Shown here piece after piece: positions 11,396 through 23,891 of a DNA stretch of 64,000 nt. This stretch comes from Odontesthes bonariensis. Taxonomy: Eukaryota; Chordata; Actinopteri; Atheriniformes; Atherinopsidae. The DNA is taken from assembly GCF_027942865.1 (NCBI RefSeq), contig NC_134509.1, positions 6,420,754-6,484,753 on the forward strand. Reading direction: 5' to 3'. Each line of letters begins with the position of its first letter. Position 1 is the first letter of the stretch. A model generated the notes under the pieces. The model was not told the DNA's origin. It saw only the letters and a program-made list of their open reading frames with translations, and did not search any database. The translations under genes were made by a program, and so were the position numbers.

Positions 11396-13878
11396 TATTA
11401 ATAATATGTTAAGGTATAACAATACCTTAGCAAATAAAACTACATAGTTTGCAATTGCCTTCCAAAAGACTTAAAGTTAGTACAACAAATGTATTCATGG
11501 TTAAGGTTTTAGGACTGTTTGGATTACAGGGCAAACACTGAGGTGAGAGTTAAAAGAAAACGCACCCTTCAGACTGATAGCACAAACTTGTTCAGTTTGT
11601 TCACCTCACATCCCAGGCTTTAAGTTACCGTGGCGACATTAAACTTCAGCATTTGCTACTCAAACACTGGACTTACAACTTGCACAGCTGCAGGACCACA
11701 ACACATCAGCGTGTGGAAGAAGAAGGAAGCACGTGAGACTGTAAATAAGTGGGTGTTGATCTTTAAGAAATCCCAGAAATAGAGAGAAAAATGACACTTT
11801 ACTAACAAACACCCGACGCACAGCTTTGAGGAAGGCTTAAGCGGAAGTGCTCATGTTGCAGATAGTCACAGGGATGTTGCTTCTGCTGCATTGTCTGCAG
11901 CACCAACAATGATTAACAACAAACATGCCCTTTGTATTCTCTTTGTGTTTCTCTTTTTGGTTCCCTTTTAGGTTGACTTTGATTCTGTTTTCACTGTTAC
12001 TACAACCTCCTGTTGTTCATCACTGCTCTCGCCTCTCTACCTTACTTCTTCCCCTGACTAAAAGCCTTTGTCAAATCCATGAAATGACTGCAAAGCAGAT
12101 AGGACAGCCTGCTTCTCGTTGGGCTTTTGAAGAGCCGGTTTGGAGAGAGAAAAGAAGGGAAAGGATGATGTAAGAAAAGGAAAGAGGGGAGGAAGTTTGT
12201 TGATGGTGATGTAAAAAGAGTTAATTAAAGAGAAGAAATATGGGGAAAAAAACTAATAATGTTACAGAAACCTAAACGACTGTGTTGAGGGATGTAGTGA
12301 AACATGCGCTAAGCATGTCTGAAACAGAGGATGTAGTGTAGCATATAAAGGGATCGGAGCATAAAAAAGAACAGAACTGACGTGAACAGATGAAGTCGTG
12401 ACAAATTCTGTAGTTGGGCTTTCCCTCATTTCTGTCCGGCTTAGGTCCTGGGTGACTGTTTCCCTGCTTGTCATAAATATAAGGTCTCCTTGGCAGCAAA
12501 GCACTGTGCAGGAAGCCCTATAACGTTCTCATGCAGATTAAACTAGGCTGATCCAGCACTTCCAATGCTGATTAATACTGAAAGAGTCGGCATACACGGA
12601 TCAAAAACACTTGCAAAAAAGCTCAGATGATTCGCCTGACCTGCTTAGAACCCCGGGCAGAAAAAAAACATCAAATATCTTCACAGTCTGTGAAGAAAAA
12701 TGAGGTGTAAATTATTGATTATTTTTCTGCAGTAGCTAGCCAAATATGGCCCACCGGAGACTTCTTACACCTATGAAATCTATGAGGTTCGCTGCTGGTT
12801 TAGTAGACTGGTGTGCGTAGCTCCAAACAGCATGGGGCTAAATAACTACCACTAAGTGACTGTGTAGGATATATTAGTCATGCTGATCAAGAGGATATCC
12901 AAGGAAACGTTCCTTAGAGAGCAAAAAGACAACATTAAAGACGGAGTAAAGCCAATTCAAAGAATTGCATCACATTATCGTGGAAAAATAATTACTTGAA
13001 TTGTGCGATAATACTGATAAATTGCAGGGCTGGACTATCAAACAGTTTTCAAACCTGTCAAATCTCATGCATGATGTGTGCGACTCACTAAATTCACCCT
13101 TTGCACACCACACATCCATAAACTCAAGTGATGACACGAGCACCACTGGTGTTGTAAATTTGATTTGGCAACTGTTCAGACCACCTTTGGGACTTTTGTT
13201 TTGAAACAGAAACTAGCAATAAATCTGGTAACTGTGAGAACAAACATCTCCAGTACTGCCCCGCAACAGCGACGTCCCTCCCCCACTACAGGCACACCTC
13301 TCTCTGTTTCCACTGTTCTGCTGGTCTGACCCTGACCTGACTTTAACATGCATGTAAACATGATAATCTGATTAAAATCGTATGGAATCTAAGCTCTCAT
13401 AGCCTCCTAGGGTTGACTGTCCCAGGTGCTTCACACATCCTCCACAGTTTCCTACAAAGAAAAACAAGAAGCTCGCATAGTGTGCATAGTGCATTTTCTA
13501 GTGTAGTGTGCATTTTCTTTTTGGCAAAAACAGTAAAGTGTATGTGTATATCGGTACAGCCGAGTTCCCAATAAAGCTGCTCTCATTCACATATTTGTCT
13601 GTATCTTTAGGCAACTGGCTAAACGTGTCAGAAGTTGTGAGTGAAAATCAGTCCAACACGTCAACTCACGGCTGCTTAAAGGATTTCCAGTCTGTTGCTC
13701 TGCTCTACTGAAATTCAGTTTTTATAACCACAGCATCATTTGACAAAATCGCCACCGAGGTAACTTAAAGACAACGTGTAGCGCAGTGAATTCTGCGATA
13801 TGCACATGTACGATGATCTCCCACAGAGAAAGTTAGAGGCAGCAGAAGGCAGAATGTCTTAAACCTTTTCTGACACAG
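11396..13878. other. Spacer, no gene recognised
   Basis: Scattered short frames on both strands lack domains or splice-linked partners. No repeat terminus could be paired. Confidence 0.4.
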
Positions 13879-13883
13879 TCCAC

Positions 13884-14103
13884 TTGTCAGGATCTGGGTT
13901 TTTTTGTGATGTTTTTTGTACTTAGTTATTGGTTCTATTTTTATTCAAGTGCTTAGTGTTTTCTGTATTTAGATCAGGGATAAGAGGGATTTCACCTTAG
14001 TTCTGTTTTTCAGCATTCAGTTCTGTTTTATTACTCCTTGTGTACTCTTTGTGTTAGTTAGATTCATTTTCAAGTTAGTGTGCTCCCCCTCGCCCCCTGT
14101 GTT

Positions 14104-14140
<37 letters not shown>

Positions 14141-14490
14141 AGTCCATCTCCTGCCCTCTGCTCTCTTCACTCTCACCTGCAACCTGTTTGTAATTAGCCA
14201 CCAGTTCCTGCTCCAGTAATCACCTCCCCAGTATATATGTCTTTCTAGTTCCACCACTCCTCGTCTTATTCGTCTCACTCCCGTCCTATGATCCATGGTT
14301 TTCCTCGTCAGTCCTTGTCCCGCAAGTATTCAGTCTGGGTTTGCTATTTTCTTTGTTTTATGTTCAGTTTAGTTTTTCAGTGTTCCAGCTTTGCTGCACT
14401 TTTTGTTTATGTTTAAAATAAATCCTGTAACCTTCACTTTTGGCTCTTGTCCGTGTCTGCACCTGGGTCCTCCCTTACCGAACCATGACA
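13884..14490 (+). mobile_element. Solo LTR with 5-bp target duplication
   Basis: The block opens with TGTCAGGATC, closes with ACCATGACA (TG...CA termini), and is flanked by the perfect direct repeat CCACT at 13879-13883 and 14491-14495. A TATA-like TATATATG near 14233 and an AATAAA near 14418 lie in the order expected of U3, R and U5. No internal coding region is present, so this is the usual product of LTR-LTR recombination. A (CT)n run sits at 14110-14136. The retroelement family is not identified. Confidence 0.75.
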
Positions 14491-14710
14491 CCACTGTTCC
14501 TCCTGGGCACGGATAATATGTGGATGGTGGTCCGGTTAAATAGCCAGGTCAAACCTGTGTGTCAGCAGTGTTGTGGACTATGTCATTTGAACCGATTGTT
14601 CTGTCATCGTCCTCAGTGGATATGACCCCGGTAACTCATAGCAAACTGCACTGTGGTTTTTCCTTATTATTTTGAAACCTCATTTCATGTACTTGCAGGG
14701 CGATCATTAA

Positions 14711-15859
14711 AGGGGAACTGTGGTATTTTCAACATTAAGCCTCTTTTCTGAGTCGTCTGCAATGTTTTAGAACCCCCCTCACCGCTTTTTTGATGTTTAC
14801 TGCTGTCTCCGGTATTTGCCTAATTTTGATTCATCTCAACCTGCTTCAGAACGGCAAGTCATGCGCATGTCTTAAAAGGTCCGTAAAAGCACCATAAACG
14901 TCCGTTTTCAAAATAATCAACTCACCGGAGTGGTTACTGGTGTGCACTGGTAATCCATATCAAATTTCGTTGCGAAAAGTTGCTTCTGTCGTGTTTTATT
15001 TGACATTTTGTACTGGATGTTCGTTGATATTACTCCGCCACCGCTAAGAAAATAGTTCGAGCATGAACGAGCTGCCAAATAAAACACGACAGAAGCAACT
15101 TTTCGCAACGAAATTTGATATGGATTACCAGTGCACACCAGTAACCACTCCGGTGAGTTGATTATTTTGAAAAATGGAGCATCGCGTTAGTTCTGGCAGA
15201 CCACGTAGTCAACGCGCCCTTTGCCTATTGGCTGACGCCGACCCAACCCCTATGGCTCCACAACCAGCTGCGCTCAATGGGTAATCAGCTCCTGCTCGCA
15301 ATTGGATGCTGGCATTTGGGGCACTTCATTTAAACTTGGTTTGCTGTCACTGCTTTTTTTTTTGCTTTCTGCTTGCACCCACCACCTCCCCTGCTCCACC
15401 GATTTTTCATTGCCAACAATGTCATACTGTTGTTCATTGTTGCTTGCTCTGTTCTAGGGGGTATGTTGCCTTTACAGCAAATGGAAGGCACTCCACCTGA
15501 GGATGCTGCTGTTCCCTGTCTGGCTTCCATGGAGCTCATGGAAAAGTCGGGAACTTCCTCCGAACAGAGCCATACCGCCAAACACAAATTGTATGCATTC
15601 AGAATAAGCTTCTGAAATTCATCTCTGTTTCTCGTCTCGTTTTGACGAGAGTGGTTCTGACAGAACGGACGTTTATTGTGCTTTTACGGACCTTTTTGGA
15701 CATGCGCATGACTTGCCGTTCTGAAGCAGGTTGAGATGAATCAAAATTAGGCAAATACCGGAGACAGCAGTAAACATCAAAAAAGCGGTGAGGGGGGTTC
15801 TAAAACATTGCAGACGACTCAGAAAAGAGGCTTAATGTTGAAAATACCGCAGTTCTCCT
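14711..15859. mobile_element. TTAA-flanked foldback element with nested inner palindrome
   Basis: Outer arms of about 195 bp (14711-14905 and 15664-15859) are inverted complements, with ends AGGGGAACTG and CAGTTCTCCT and TTAA on both sides (14707-14710, 15860-15863). A second palindrome lies inside. About 14908-15003 is inverted at about 15077-15172 around a short spacer. About 490 bp of single-copy sequence separates the inner palindrome from the right arm. No transposase frame is recognised. Confidence 0.85.
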
Positions 15860-15863
15860 TTAA

Positions 15864-16642
15864 CACATTTTTCAGGAATGCGATAAACTAAGAAAGCAAA
15901 TTTATTTGTGCTTTAGATTAAATAAATCAAAAGGCCTATCATCAGATTTCCAACAGTGGCGGATTTAGGAGCCATTGCAAAACTCTTCGTGGTATCCAAC
16001 TGACTCTTCTCTTTCATGGTGAAATGTTCCTCATACGACCAGATGCAATTCAAGCCCAAAGCACGATCAGTCCACCCCCGTGCAGCAGAAGGTGCCCTCT
16101 TCATCAAATTCTGCACCCTTTTTTTCAACAAACACAACTTTTTTTATTTTGTCTTCCACACCTCAACTTGACCTCAGAGTAAGAACAAACTTTTGGCGCA
16201 CCGTGACAGTTGAGCTCGATTCATTTTGTTTTCCTCCCGAGCATGAAATATTTACGGGTTTTGCTACACCCTCTTTTGATCCTTCTCTGTCTCTTTTGCA
16301 CACGAGCTGAGCATCTAGGCCAAGGCGAGACACACGCAGGTACTCACACCCGTGGTTACAAAAATAACTGCGTGCAGGGGAAAGACTCAGCATGGCCAAA
16401 GCAGGTGCTGGAGTGAATTTTGGCACATAGATAAGACGGATTATATTGGTGCACTGAGCAGCTGGGCGAACATGAACAGACAGTGTGTGAACGTACGTGC
16501 ACGTGTTTATGTGTCTAAGAAGCCAAACAGCAGGAGAGAGCAGGCTAATAAATCTCTCCTACAACATCTATTGCAGTAATGAGACACTTCTCGTGTTTCC
16601 TCCCTCTCGTCTTTCAGTCCCTGTCTTCCCCCCCTCACCACA

Positions 16643-16692
<50 letters not shown>

Positions 16693-17237
16693 CTCTGCAG
16701 GGCCACCCTGGGGAGCTCTTGCATTCCTCTGTCTCCAGGCTACAACAACCACTTTACTCCGTAACATTTTTCCCACAACTGGACCCACTGACCCTGACAT
16801 ATTTGGGCTTCTGCTGATCGTAAATACAACTTGAGAAACATTCAACATATTTTGATCCAACAAAAGACAAAAAGCCTTTCTGATGTGAAAATCGGACGAG
16901 GACATATTTACAAAAGACCTCCAGTAAACTCAACAGATGTTGACGGGATGTCAGTTAGAAGATTTTGACATGATTTAAATAGCCACGGTTAGTTTTAGAG
17001 AGTTACTTCCAATATTAGTCTAAATACAGTGCTTGAGCTCTCATACTATGATTCAAAAACGTATTTAATGTTTTAATGTCCTGCTCTGAGAAGCCCCTAA
17101 TACGCCGTCTCAGAGCTCATGCTAGCACACACAACAAACCTAGCTCAATCTACCGAATAAAAAAAACTGTTAAACACTACACTGGGAATATTCTTCTCAA
17201 ATGCTTACGTTTCCTTTGTCTGTAATCAGTGTGTATA
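15864..17237. other. Spacer with (CA)n tract
   Basis: Apart from the (CA)n at 16645-16684, which creates frames of His-Thr and Cys-Val repeats on both strands, nothing supportable was seen. Confidence 0.4.
16645..16684. repeat. (CA)n microsatellite
   Basis: An uninterrupted CA dinucleotide tract of about 40 bp. Confidence 0.95.
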
Positions 17238-17687
17238 CAGGTATAAACAAGTTAAATTTAAGACTTTTTAAGACCTTTTAATACCACTTCTAAATGAAAT
17301 TTAAGACCAAACGTACGATGGAAATACCAAGTATTTCCAAGTAAATACACTGACAGTAAAACTGTAAAATGACAAATGACGGTTGAGTTTAAGAACATCG
17401 GCTAAATGTGTGTCATGCGAAAAGATCACAAAAATGTCATCACTGTCCTAAATTAAATTTATTACAATATTTTCAGAACATTTAAGTCCCATGAACAAAT
17501 GCTTATAAATCAAGTAAATATATTTAAAAAAAAAAATACTGTTCCTTTAGAGCAAAAAGAAAAATACACAAATATTTAAGACCCATGCAATCTGAATTTA
17601 AGACAATTTAATACTTTTTAAGGTCTTATTTTCAGGAAAATTGATTTACGACTTTTTACGACTTTTTAAGGACCCGCAGCCACCCTG
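17238..17687. repeat. Repeat relic with TTTAAGACTTTTTAAG motifs
   Basis: The motif TTTAAGACTTTTTAAGACC appears near the left and related TTTTTAAGGACC pieces near the right, ending in GCAGCCACCCTG. Both ends begin or end in CAGG/CCTG, and the arms are loosely complementary. This matches a non-autonomous hAT-like repeat common in fish, but no convincing 8-bp target duplication was found. Confidence 0.45.
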
Positions 17688-17689
17688 GT

Positions 17690-19680
17690 AATGCAACCAG
17701 AGACTTGTTTCCTCTTTTAGGCCTAAAAGTTCTAAAAGTCATGTATTGGCCTGGCCCAGGTTGAAGTCACATCCCAGCACGCTGTCAGATTAATACTTAA
17801 TGTCTTAATTCCTCCATTGGATATCCAGTCATTAAACTCTGGGTTTCGTGTAACTTTTATTGAAATTTTAGTGTTCAATGTTCAGAAATGTTATATGGGC
17901 CACTGCATTAAAGGACGAATTGGAAAGCAGAATTTCCAACTTCATAATGAAAAAAAAAATTTAAAAAGAAGAATGACAACTAAAGGGTTGGATGTCATAG
18001 TCAGTATATAAAACATTAAACAAAATACTGGAGGATAATAATATATAATCATCATACAATCGTTCATTAAGTGAACTACCGGCTGCTGATGAGACTTTGT
18101 TGTTAATAGCAAAGCAAAAAAAAACAAAAACATGGAGAAAATTGTAAACTTCCCCACAGACATACAGAGCTTGAAGTTGGGTGGAACTCAGTAAACTGAG
18201 AGATGTATATCTGAATATCCATCCATCCTGGAGCATGATGATGTGTTGCCTTCCCTCCCAGCAATCACAAAGATATTTCAAAAGTCAAAACTCATGGTCA
18301 AGCCATATGTGCAACAGCAAATTACACCTACCTGTCACTGTGCCGACAAAATGACAAGCAAAGCAATTGTAGATCCAATGACTCACGTTGCCCAAAGCCT
18401 GTGTGACTGCTACAGGAAAATCATTTATATGCTATGTGTCAAGGAACCACACACTTCCCTTTTGCTGTCTCAAAAGGGAAGTGCTTTTGTACTGCCCTTC
18501 AAAGCAGGTTGTGGTCGTATTACATTTCACATGTGAATATTTTAAGAGCAGTTCTCAATTGGTATAATGAAATGTTAAACTGTACCAAGAGCTATGAAAG
18601 AACTTGTAACTTCCCTAAAACTGCAGAATCAACTTAAAGTTCACATAAGAGAGACTGTCTTGTGGCAGTTGTGAAACGGAAAGATTAACACAGCAAAAAA
18701 AATGTGATGCAAACTGTTGCAAAAAGCTCTCTTTACTTGTTATTTCAAACACAAATTTAGCTTTGCTGCAATGCAAAGTCTCAGTGCTACTAAAGCTAAA
18801 CAGACTTACTATGAGCCTGCAAGTTATCCAGGTTGCGTTTCTGAAATATGTATTCAATGTAACATCTTTTCTTTTCACTTTTCTCAGTCGGCAACCATAT
18901 TATCTCCATAGAACCATAGAAATAAAAAAGGGGGAAATTACTATATCTACAAATGCATAAAACTTGGTCTACAAGTTTAAAAATGGTGTAAAAGTAGAGA
19001 AACCTCAACTATTTAAAGCAAACCTAAAAGCTATGGTAACACATTTAAAGGCACAGACACAGGAAGTGATGCTGTGATGCAGTGTGTCCTCTGTGTTTCT
19101 GCCTTTCTGAATTATGTTTTGGTTGCAGGAGAACACTGCCACCAAGTGGAAAGCACAGTGTAGTACAAGCTACCTTGTGGGTAGCACAAAGGCTAACACA
19201 CATTCTTGTTCAGCAGCAGGGCTTTACTAACTAACTCCTTTGCAAAATGAGATGGAATTATTGTTGCTTCAATGTAAATACTCAAAATAGACAGTAAATC
19301 TGCTCATATATGAGCATTTAGCACATTTTCCTGTATGTATTTGCGCTTAGTTTGAGTGTATTGTATATACTGTACTATCACCAGTGACAAAAAAGATTCC
19401 TGGAATTAGGACTGATGTCAAACCGTCTATTTTTTTTTTATACTTTGGTATGAATCCTGGTCAGGACTTGAACTTACCTCCTAACTGCTCTCATGTGCAT
19501 GTGTGTAGCGTAAAACGTACCGTTTGTGAAAAAAAAAGCACAACTGTATTCAGTTCTCAGGTTTTATGTATCAGGACATAATAAAATATTTTCTGGTCCT
19601 TACTAGGTCTTAAAATTAGATGATAATTGGATGATAAAAAACACATCACATATTACACAGTTTCATTATTGAACAAAAAT
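17690..19680. other. Spacer, no gene recognised
   Basis: AT-rich with many short frames on both strands. None shows a domain, signal peptide or usable splice context. Confidence 0.4.
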
Positions 19681-19689
19681 TGAGCCAAA

Positions 19690-20123
19690 ATGCAATATAC
19701 TCCATGATTCAGTAGCTTTTAGAACCAACCTTCTTTTCTTTTTCAGCCACTCTGTTGTAGATTTGCTGCTGCTTTCATCATCCTGTTTTCAGCCAAGCTT
19801 TAGCTGTCATATAGATAGCCTCACATTTGATTCCAAAGGACCTTGTTCCAGAAGTCTCGTGTTTTTTTTTTTTAATCAGATGTAACTTTGCAAGCCTATA
19901 CCTTGCTACCACGTTCTTTTTAAAGAGAAGAGACTTTCTTCTGGCAACCCTTCCAAACAAGTCATACTTGCTCACTCTTTTTCTAACTGTACTGTTAGAA
20001 AAAGAGTTAAACTGAAAAAAAGTTAAATGAACTTTAACATTTAGCATGCTAACTGAGGCCTGTAGAGTCAGAGATGTAGCTCTTGGTGCAGTTACTTTTA
20101 GCACAGTCTGACCTTGTGGTGAA
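19690..20123. mobile_element. Old DNA-transposon relic, left part
   Basis: Blocks such as AGCCAAGCTTTAGCTGTCAT and TAGCCTCACATTTGATTCCA belong to a repeat I recognise from many fish and amphibian genomes. The copy is interrupted at 20124 by a hAT element and resumes at 21536. A 14-bp-arm hairpin (19974-20007) is internal to it. No transposase frame survives. Confidence 0.5.
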
Positions 20124-20640
20124 CAGTGTTGGTCAAGTTACTTTTAAAAAGTAATTAGTTACTAGTTACTGCTCCCAAAAAGTAATTGAGTTAGTAACTC
20201 AGTTACCAGCACTCAGCAAAGTAACTGTGGCGTTATCTTTTATGTTCTATAACGCTGTTACGTTCTATAACATCTTTAACATCAAATATGTTTATATTAA
20301 CTGATTGAATAATAAAAACACTATATAGGCTACAGTAATTTAGAACATTCAGTATTTATTTGAACTCAATAGATTGCAGCCTGCCAAATGATGCATAGAA
20401 ATAAAAACATAAATATTGAATATAAAATTCAAGTACAAAATTAAGACACACAAATGTAAACTTGGGTAAAAAGAACCAAAGGAAATCTGGCCATTAAGTA
20501 GTGCAATTCTCTGTAACTGTATTTTAGGCCTTCTGCACGATAAACAGAACACTATCCTACTCACTGGTCACCTGTTTCTGAGCCGAAGAATGGAGTGTTG
20601 TTTGTTTTCGAGTGGCTCCGTCTCCTTCGCTGGGGCTCAC

Positions 20641-21017
20641 GCTAGCTGCATTTGGGCTTGGGGTTGGGTTAGCTTGCTGCATTTGGGCCTGGGGTTGGGT
20701 TAGCTAGCTGCATTTGGGCTTGGGGTTGGGTTAGCTAGCTGCATTTGGGCCTGGGGTTGGGTTAGCTAGCTGCATTTGGGCCTGGGGTTGGGTTAGCTAG
20801 CTGCATTTGGGCTTGGGGTTGGGTTAGCTAGCTGCATTTGGGCCTGGGGTTGGGTTAGCAGCTGCATTTGGGCCTGGGGTTGGGTTAGCTAGCTGCATTT
20901 GGGCCTGGAGTTGGGTTAGCTAGCTGCATTTGGGCTTGGGGTTGGGTTAGCTAGCTGCATTTGGGCCTGGGGTTGGGTTAGCTAGCTGCATTTGGGCTTG
21001 AGGTTGGGTTAGCAGCT
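20641..21017. repeat. 31-bp minisatellite inside the hAT element
   Basis: About 12 head-to-tail units of 31 bp, each containing TGCATTTGGGCYTGGGGTTG and a GCTAGC joint. Units differ mainly at one C/T site and by single-base losses in the joint. In the minus-strand frame the first unit reads as a Pro-Asn-Ala-rich peptide continuing the BED-finger frame. Because 31 is not a multiple of three, expansion breaks the frame. Confidence 0.9.
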
Positions 21018-21229
21018 GCAGAAGCAACAAGTGTCATATTCGCATGGGTTGATGTGAGGTGCTTCATTAGATTTGAGTTACTTGAGGCAGACGTGGATAA
21101 AGTTTTTTTCTCTGGGCATAGCGTGCATGTTACATACACATTCTTGCCTTTTATCTCCACGGGTGAGAAGTAGTGCCGGTACTTCCAGTTAGAGAACGCT
21201 ACCTTTGAACTTCCCTGGCTCGTCCCCAC
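20978..21229 (-). pseudogene. hAT transposase N-terminal remnant (BED zinc finger)
   Basis: An 83-residue frame carrying a BED-type finger: an aromatic YRHYF-type segment, VTCTLC and a distal HLTSTH pair. BED fingers bind transposon ends. Full-length hAT transposases are several hundred residues and have a C-terminal dimerisation domain, and neither the catalytic core nor that domain remains. The frame ends in the minisatellite, so it is a broken transposase, not a host gene. Confidence 0.75.
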
Positions 21230-21535
21230 TGTCTCGTGTGTGTTTAGTCATCAGCGCGTGTAGTGAGACAGCGTGAGCAGGGCATCCGCCCACACAGCCA
21301 ATCATCATCGCATTTGCAACGGTGTCATCATCCCCACCCCTGCCCTCTCCAGGCAGCTGATGTGTAGCCTAAAGCCTACAACCAAATTGTAGGAACGCGC
21401 CACTTTATATTCTCAGTAACGATAACGGCGTTGTAACGATGGGAAAAGTAATTAATTAGATTACTCCATTACTGGAAAAATAACGCCGTTATACTTTAAC
21501 GCCATTACTCCGGTGGTGGTAACACTGGTGGTGAA

Positions 21536-21890
21536 CCTGCTGGGACGTCCTCTTCTGGGAAGATTGGCAACCATCTTAAATGTTTTCTACTTGTGAATAA
21601 TCTTTCTCACCGTAGAATGACGGACTTACAAATTGTCTGGCAATGACTTTATAAGCTTCACCAGATGAAAAGCAGCAACAATTGCTTCTCTGAGATCATT
21701 GCCGTCTTCTCTGCATTATGTTAACACACGCCTGAATGCTCCAGACCAGCAAATTACCTGAACTCAGCTGCACATGATTACATGACTTAACTGCTACTTA
21801 CCTTTATTTGACATATGCGTCATTTTACTTCTCAGGAGTGATGCACATGATGTTTTGGATTGATGGTGACACAAATCCACCTTGTGAGGC
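21536..21890. mobile_element. Old DNA-transposon relic, right part
   Basis: This continues the relic interrupted at 20123: CCTGCTGGGACGTCCTCTTC, GAATAATCTTTCTCACCGTA and CTGAATGCTCCAGACCAGCA follow the consensus order I remember. Removing the hAT and one GTGGTGAA restores a continuous element. Confidence 0.55.
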
Positions 21891-23640
21891 TTCTTGTAGT
21901 ATTCAGGAGGTCAGGATCACTGCAGAGATAGTCAATAATGGCTTCTTCTAAAGATGTTATCATAAATGTTACTTTAGCATCACTATCAGAAGTAGAGTGT
22001 AGAATAATACTCTAAGTTTTTGCTCTTCTCCCAACTGCCTTGGGCAAAAATTTCAACAACCAGCAGGCTCCACCGGTATTGCACTGTGGCAGACCGACAG
22101 TTTAACCACTAATCTGTTAAGAGTTTTCTGAAAGAGAACAGACATCATTGATAATAATTTCAGCTTAAATAAAACTAGGTGATGGTTTACTAAATCAATC
22201 CACCAAGCATACCTCATGTATATCACACAATTGAAAGATGAAGGACAATAATTAACAAGAATAATAAACGAGAATATATTTTAAACACAACTTTAACATA
22301 TCTGCAGTCCTATGGTCCTGTTCAAGGCTGTTAAAAGACTCAACGGCTGATTCTAAGTTGTCCTGTTTTTTTAGGTCACACAGAAGGGGAAAGAAAAGAG
22401 GTCAGAGGAGGAAACTGGAAGTGTTTCGCATCTGCATGTGACTGTGAAACAGGGAGAGAGTCACCGAGTGTAAAATAGTAGGTCAGGTTTTCACAAAGCA
22501 GCCAGTGGGATTTTCTTATGTGGGACAATGAAATGAAACAGTAACACATGCAGTAAAATAAGAAATGCTTGAGATTCTACTCATTTTGAGTGGAAAAAAA
22601 CACATAAAAAGGCTATAAGGTCAAGTTATGTAGAGTAAAAATGTTAAATTATATACTCTACTTTGGGTCAGATCATCTCAAACAAATGTAGCTTTGTGTA
22701 AATTCAGATTTCCTCCTAAAAATCTCAACATCATGCTTGCATCAGAACAACAAAATAATCCTGTAATAAAGTGATGAAACTGAATGAAAGTTTATAAATG
22801 CCATTATACCGTACAATCAGGTGTAAAATGTATTGCATTATACTGTGTTGGATCTACCAGCATGCAGATCCTTGAGTTAAAAACTGCATTTATCTTTTGG
22901 AACCTTTCCAAGGTCACTGAAAAACTTCTCGAGGAGCTAATCACTGCCCCCACAATGTTCCTGCTGACAAGAAACACAACACCGGGGAGCCAGTCAGAGT
23001 GAATGTTCAACTACACTGACATGCGGCGAGACACTGAGGCACAAGGGATGTCCATGTGCACTGATTAAAAACATTTGTTTCACTCTATTTAAAGCCCCCA
23101 CTCTGTCAGGCACACTGAGTCTCCTTTCAAGATCTACTCTTACTACTTCAAATCACTTCTTCAAACTTTCCTTTTATGAAATAGTTTGCAAATATCCATG
23201 CGTTTATCTGACATTTTCATCATCTGTGGTTTCAATGTTTGCTTGTTTTTTTTTTAACCTAAACTTATTCCATTTTATAAAGCCCTTTGTAACATCGTTA
23301 ACATTCTTAAATGATCCTTTTTTTTTTTTTAATGCAGTGGCTGACTGAGCTGAAAAATAACACCATTCTTGCTGTTAGGGTGTGGAAAAATGTCAAATCG
23401 GAGCAATGATCGAAGTATGTAATATTGTCTCAAGTGAATGGAGATGACGAAACACTGGTGGAGATTGGTCCAGTCCGAACAAGAAAGGATTGAGTCTGAG
23501 CAATATAATGTTAATCTGGGTTTCGCTGTGGTCACAGGCTGAGGTCACAAATCAAACAAAGACAAAACACTAAATAAAAAAAACCCTAGATGATTAAAAT
23601 ATATGAATATGAATATAAATAATTTATTCTTACCAAATTC
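21891..23640. other. Spacer, no gene recognised
   Basis: Only short frames with no recognisable domain. T-runs occur near 23249 and 23319. Confidence 0.4.
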
Positions 23641-23883
23641 ATCCATCCAGCCATTTTCTATGCCAGCTTAATTCAATTCAGGGTTGTGACAGGGGCAGCT
23701 GGAGCCCATCCCACCTGCCAGTGGGTGAGAGGCAGGGTACACCCTGGATGGGTTGATAGTCCATCACAGGGCCACATAGAGACAAACAACCACCCACTCA
23801 TATTCACTACTGACAATTGCCTAACAGGCATTTTTTTGGATGGTGGGAGGAAGCTGGAGTACCTGGACAGAACCTATGCCTAC
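23641..23883 (-). repeat. Ubiquitous teleost non-LTR-type repeat, first part
   Basis: Starts with CATCCATCCA and carries GAGAGGCAGGGTACACCCTG, GTCCATCACAGGG and the TTTTTTTGGATGGTGGGAGG block. It is interrupted at 23884-23891 by a hAT insertion and resumes at 24722. Confidence 0.75.
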
Positions 23884-23891
23884 ATGGGGAG

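Larger units (their letters stand above)
20124..21527 (-). mobile_element. hAT element with exact 8-bp target duplication
   Basis: The termini read CAGTGTTGGTCAAG at the left and GGTAACACTG at the right. The flanking octamers are both GTGGTGAA (20116-20123 and 21528-21535), a perfect hAT-type duplication. On the minus strand 21229-20978 encodes a BED zinc finger (CTLC followed by an H-x4-H pair). Downstream of it the frame runs into an expanded minisatellite and is lost. No catalytic hAT domain is found, so the 1.4-kb copy is non-autonomous. Confidence 0.9.

Noticed and set aside
16507-16905. 132-codon minus-strand frame
   Set aside because: Runs through the (CA)n tract as Cys-Val repeats. 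No domain on either side.
19974-20007. 14-bp-arm hairpin with T-runs, resembling a terminator
   Set aside because: It lies inside a decayed transposon relic and is likely part of that repeat. This type of terminator is not used by vertebrate RNA polymerase II.
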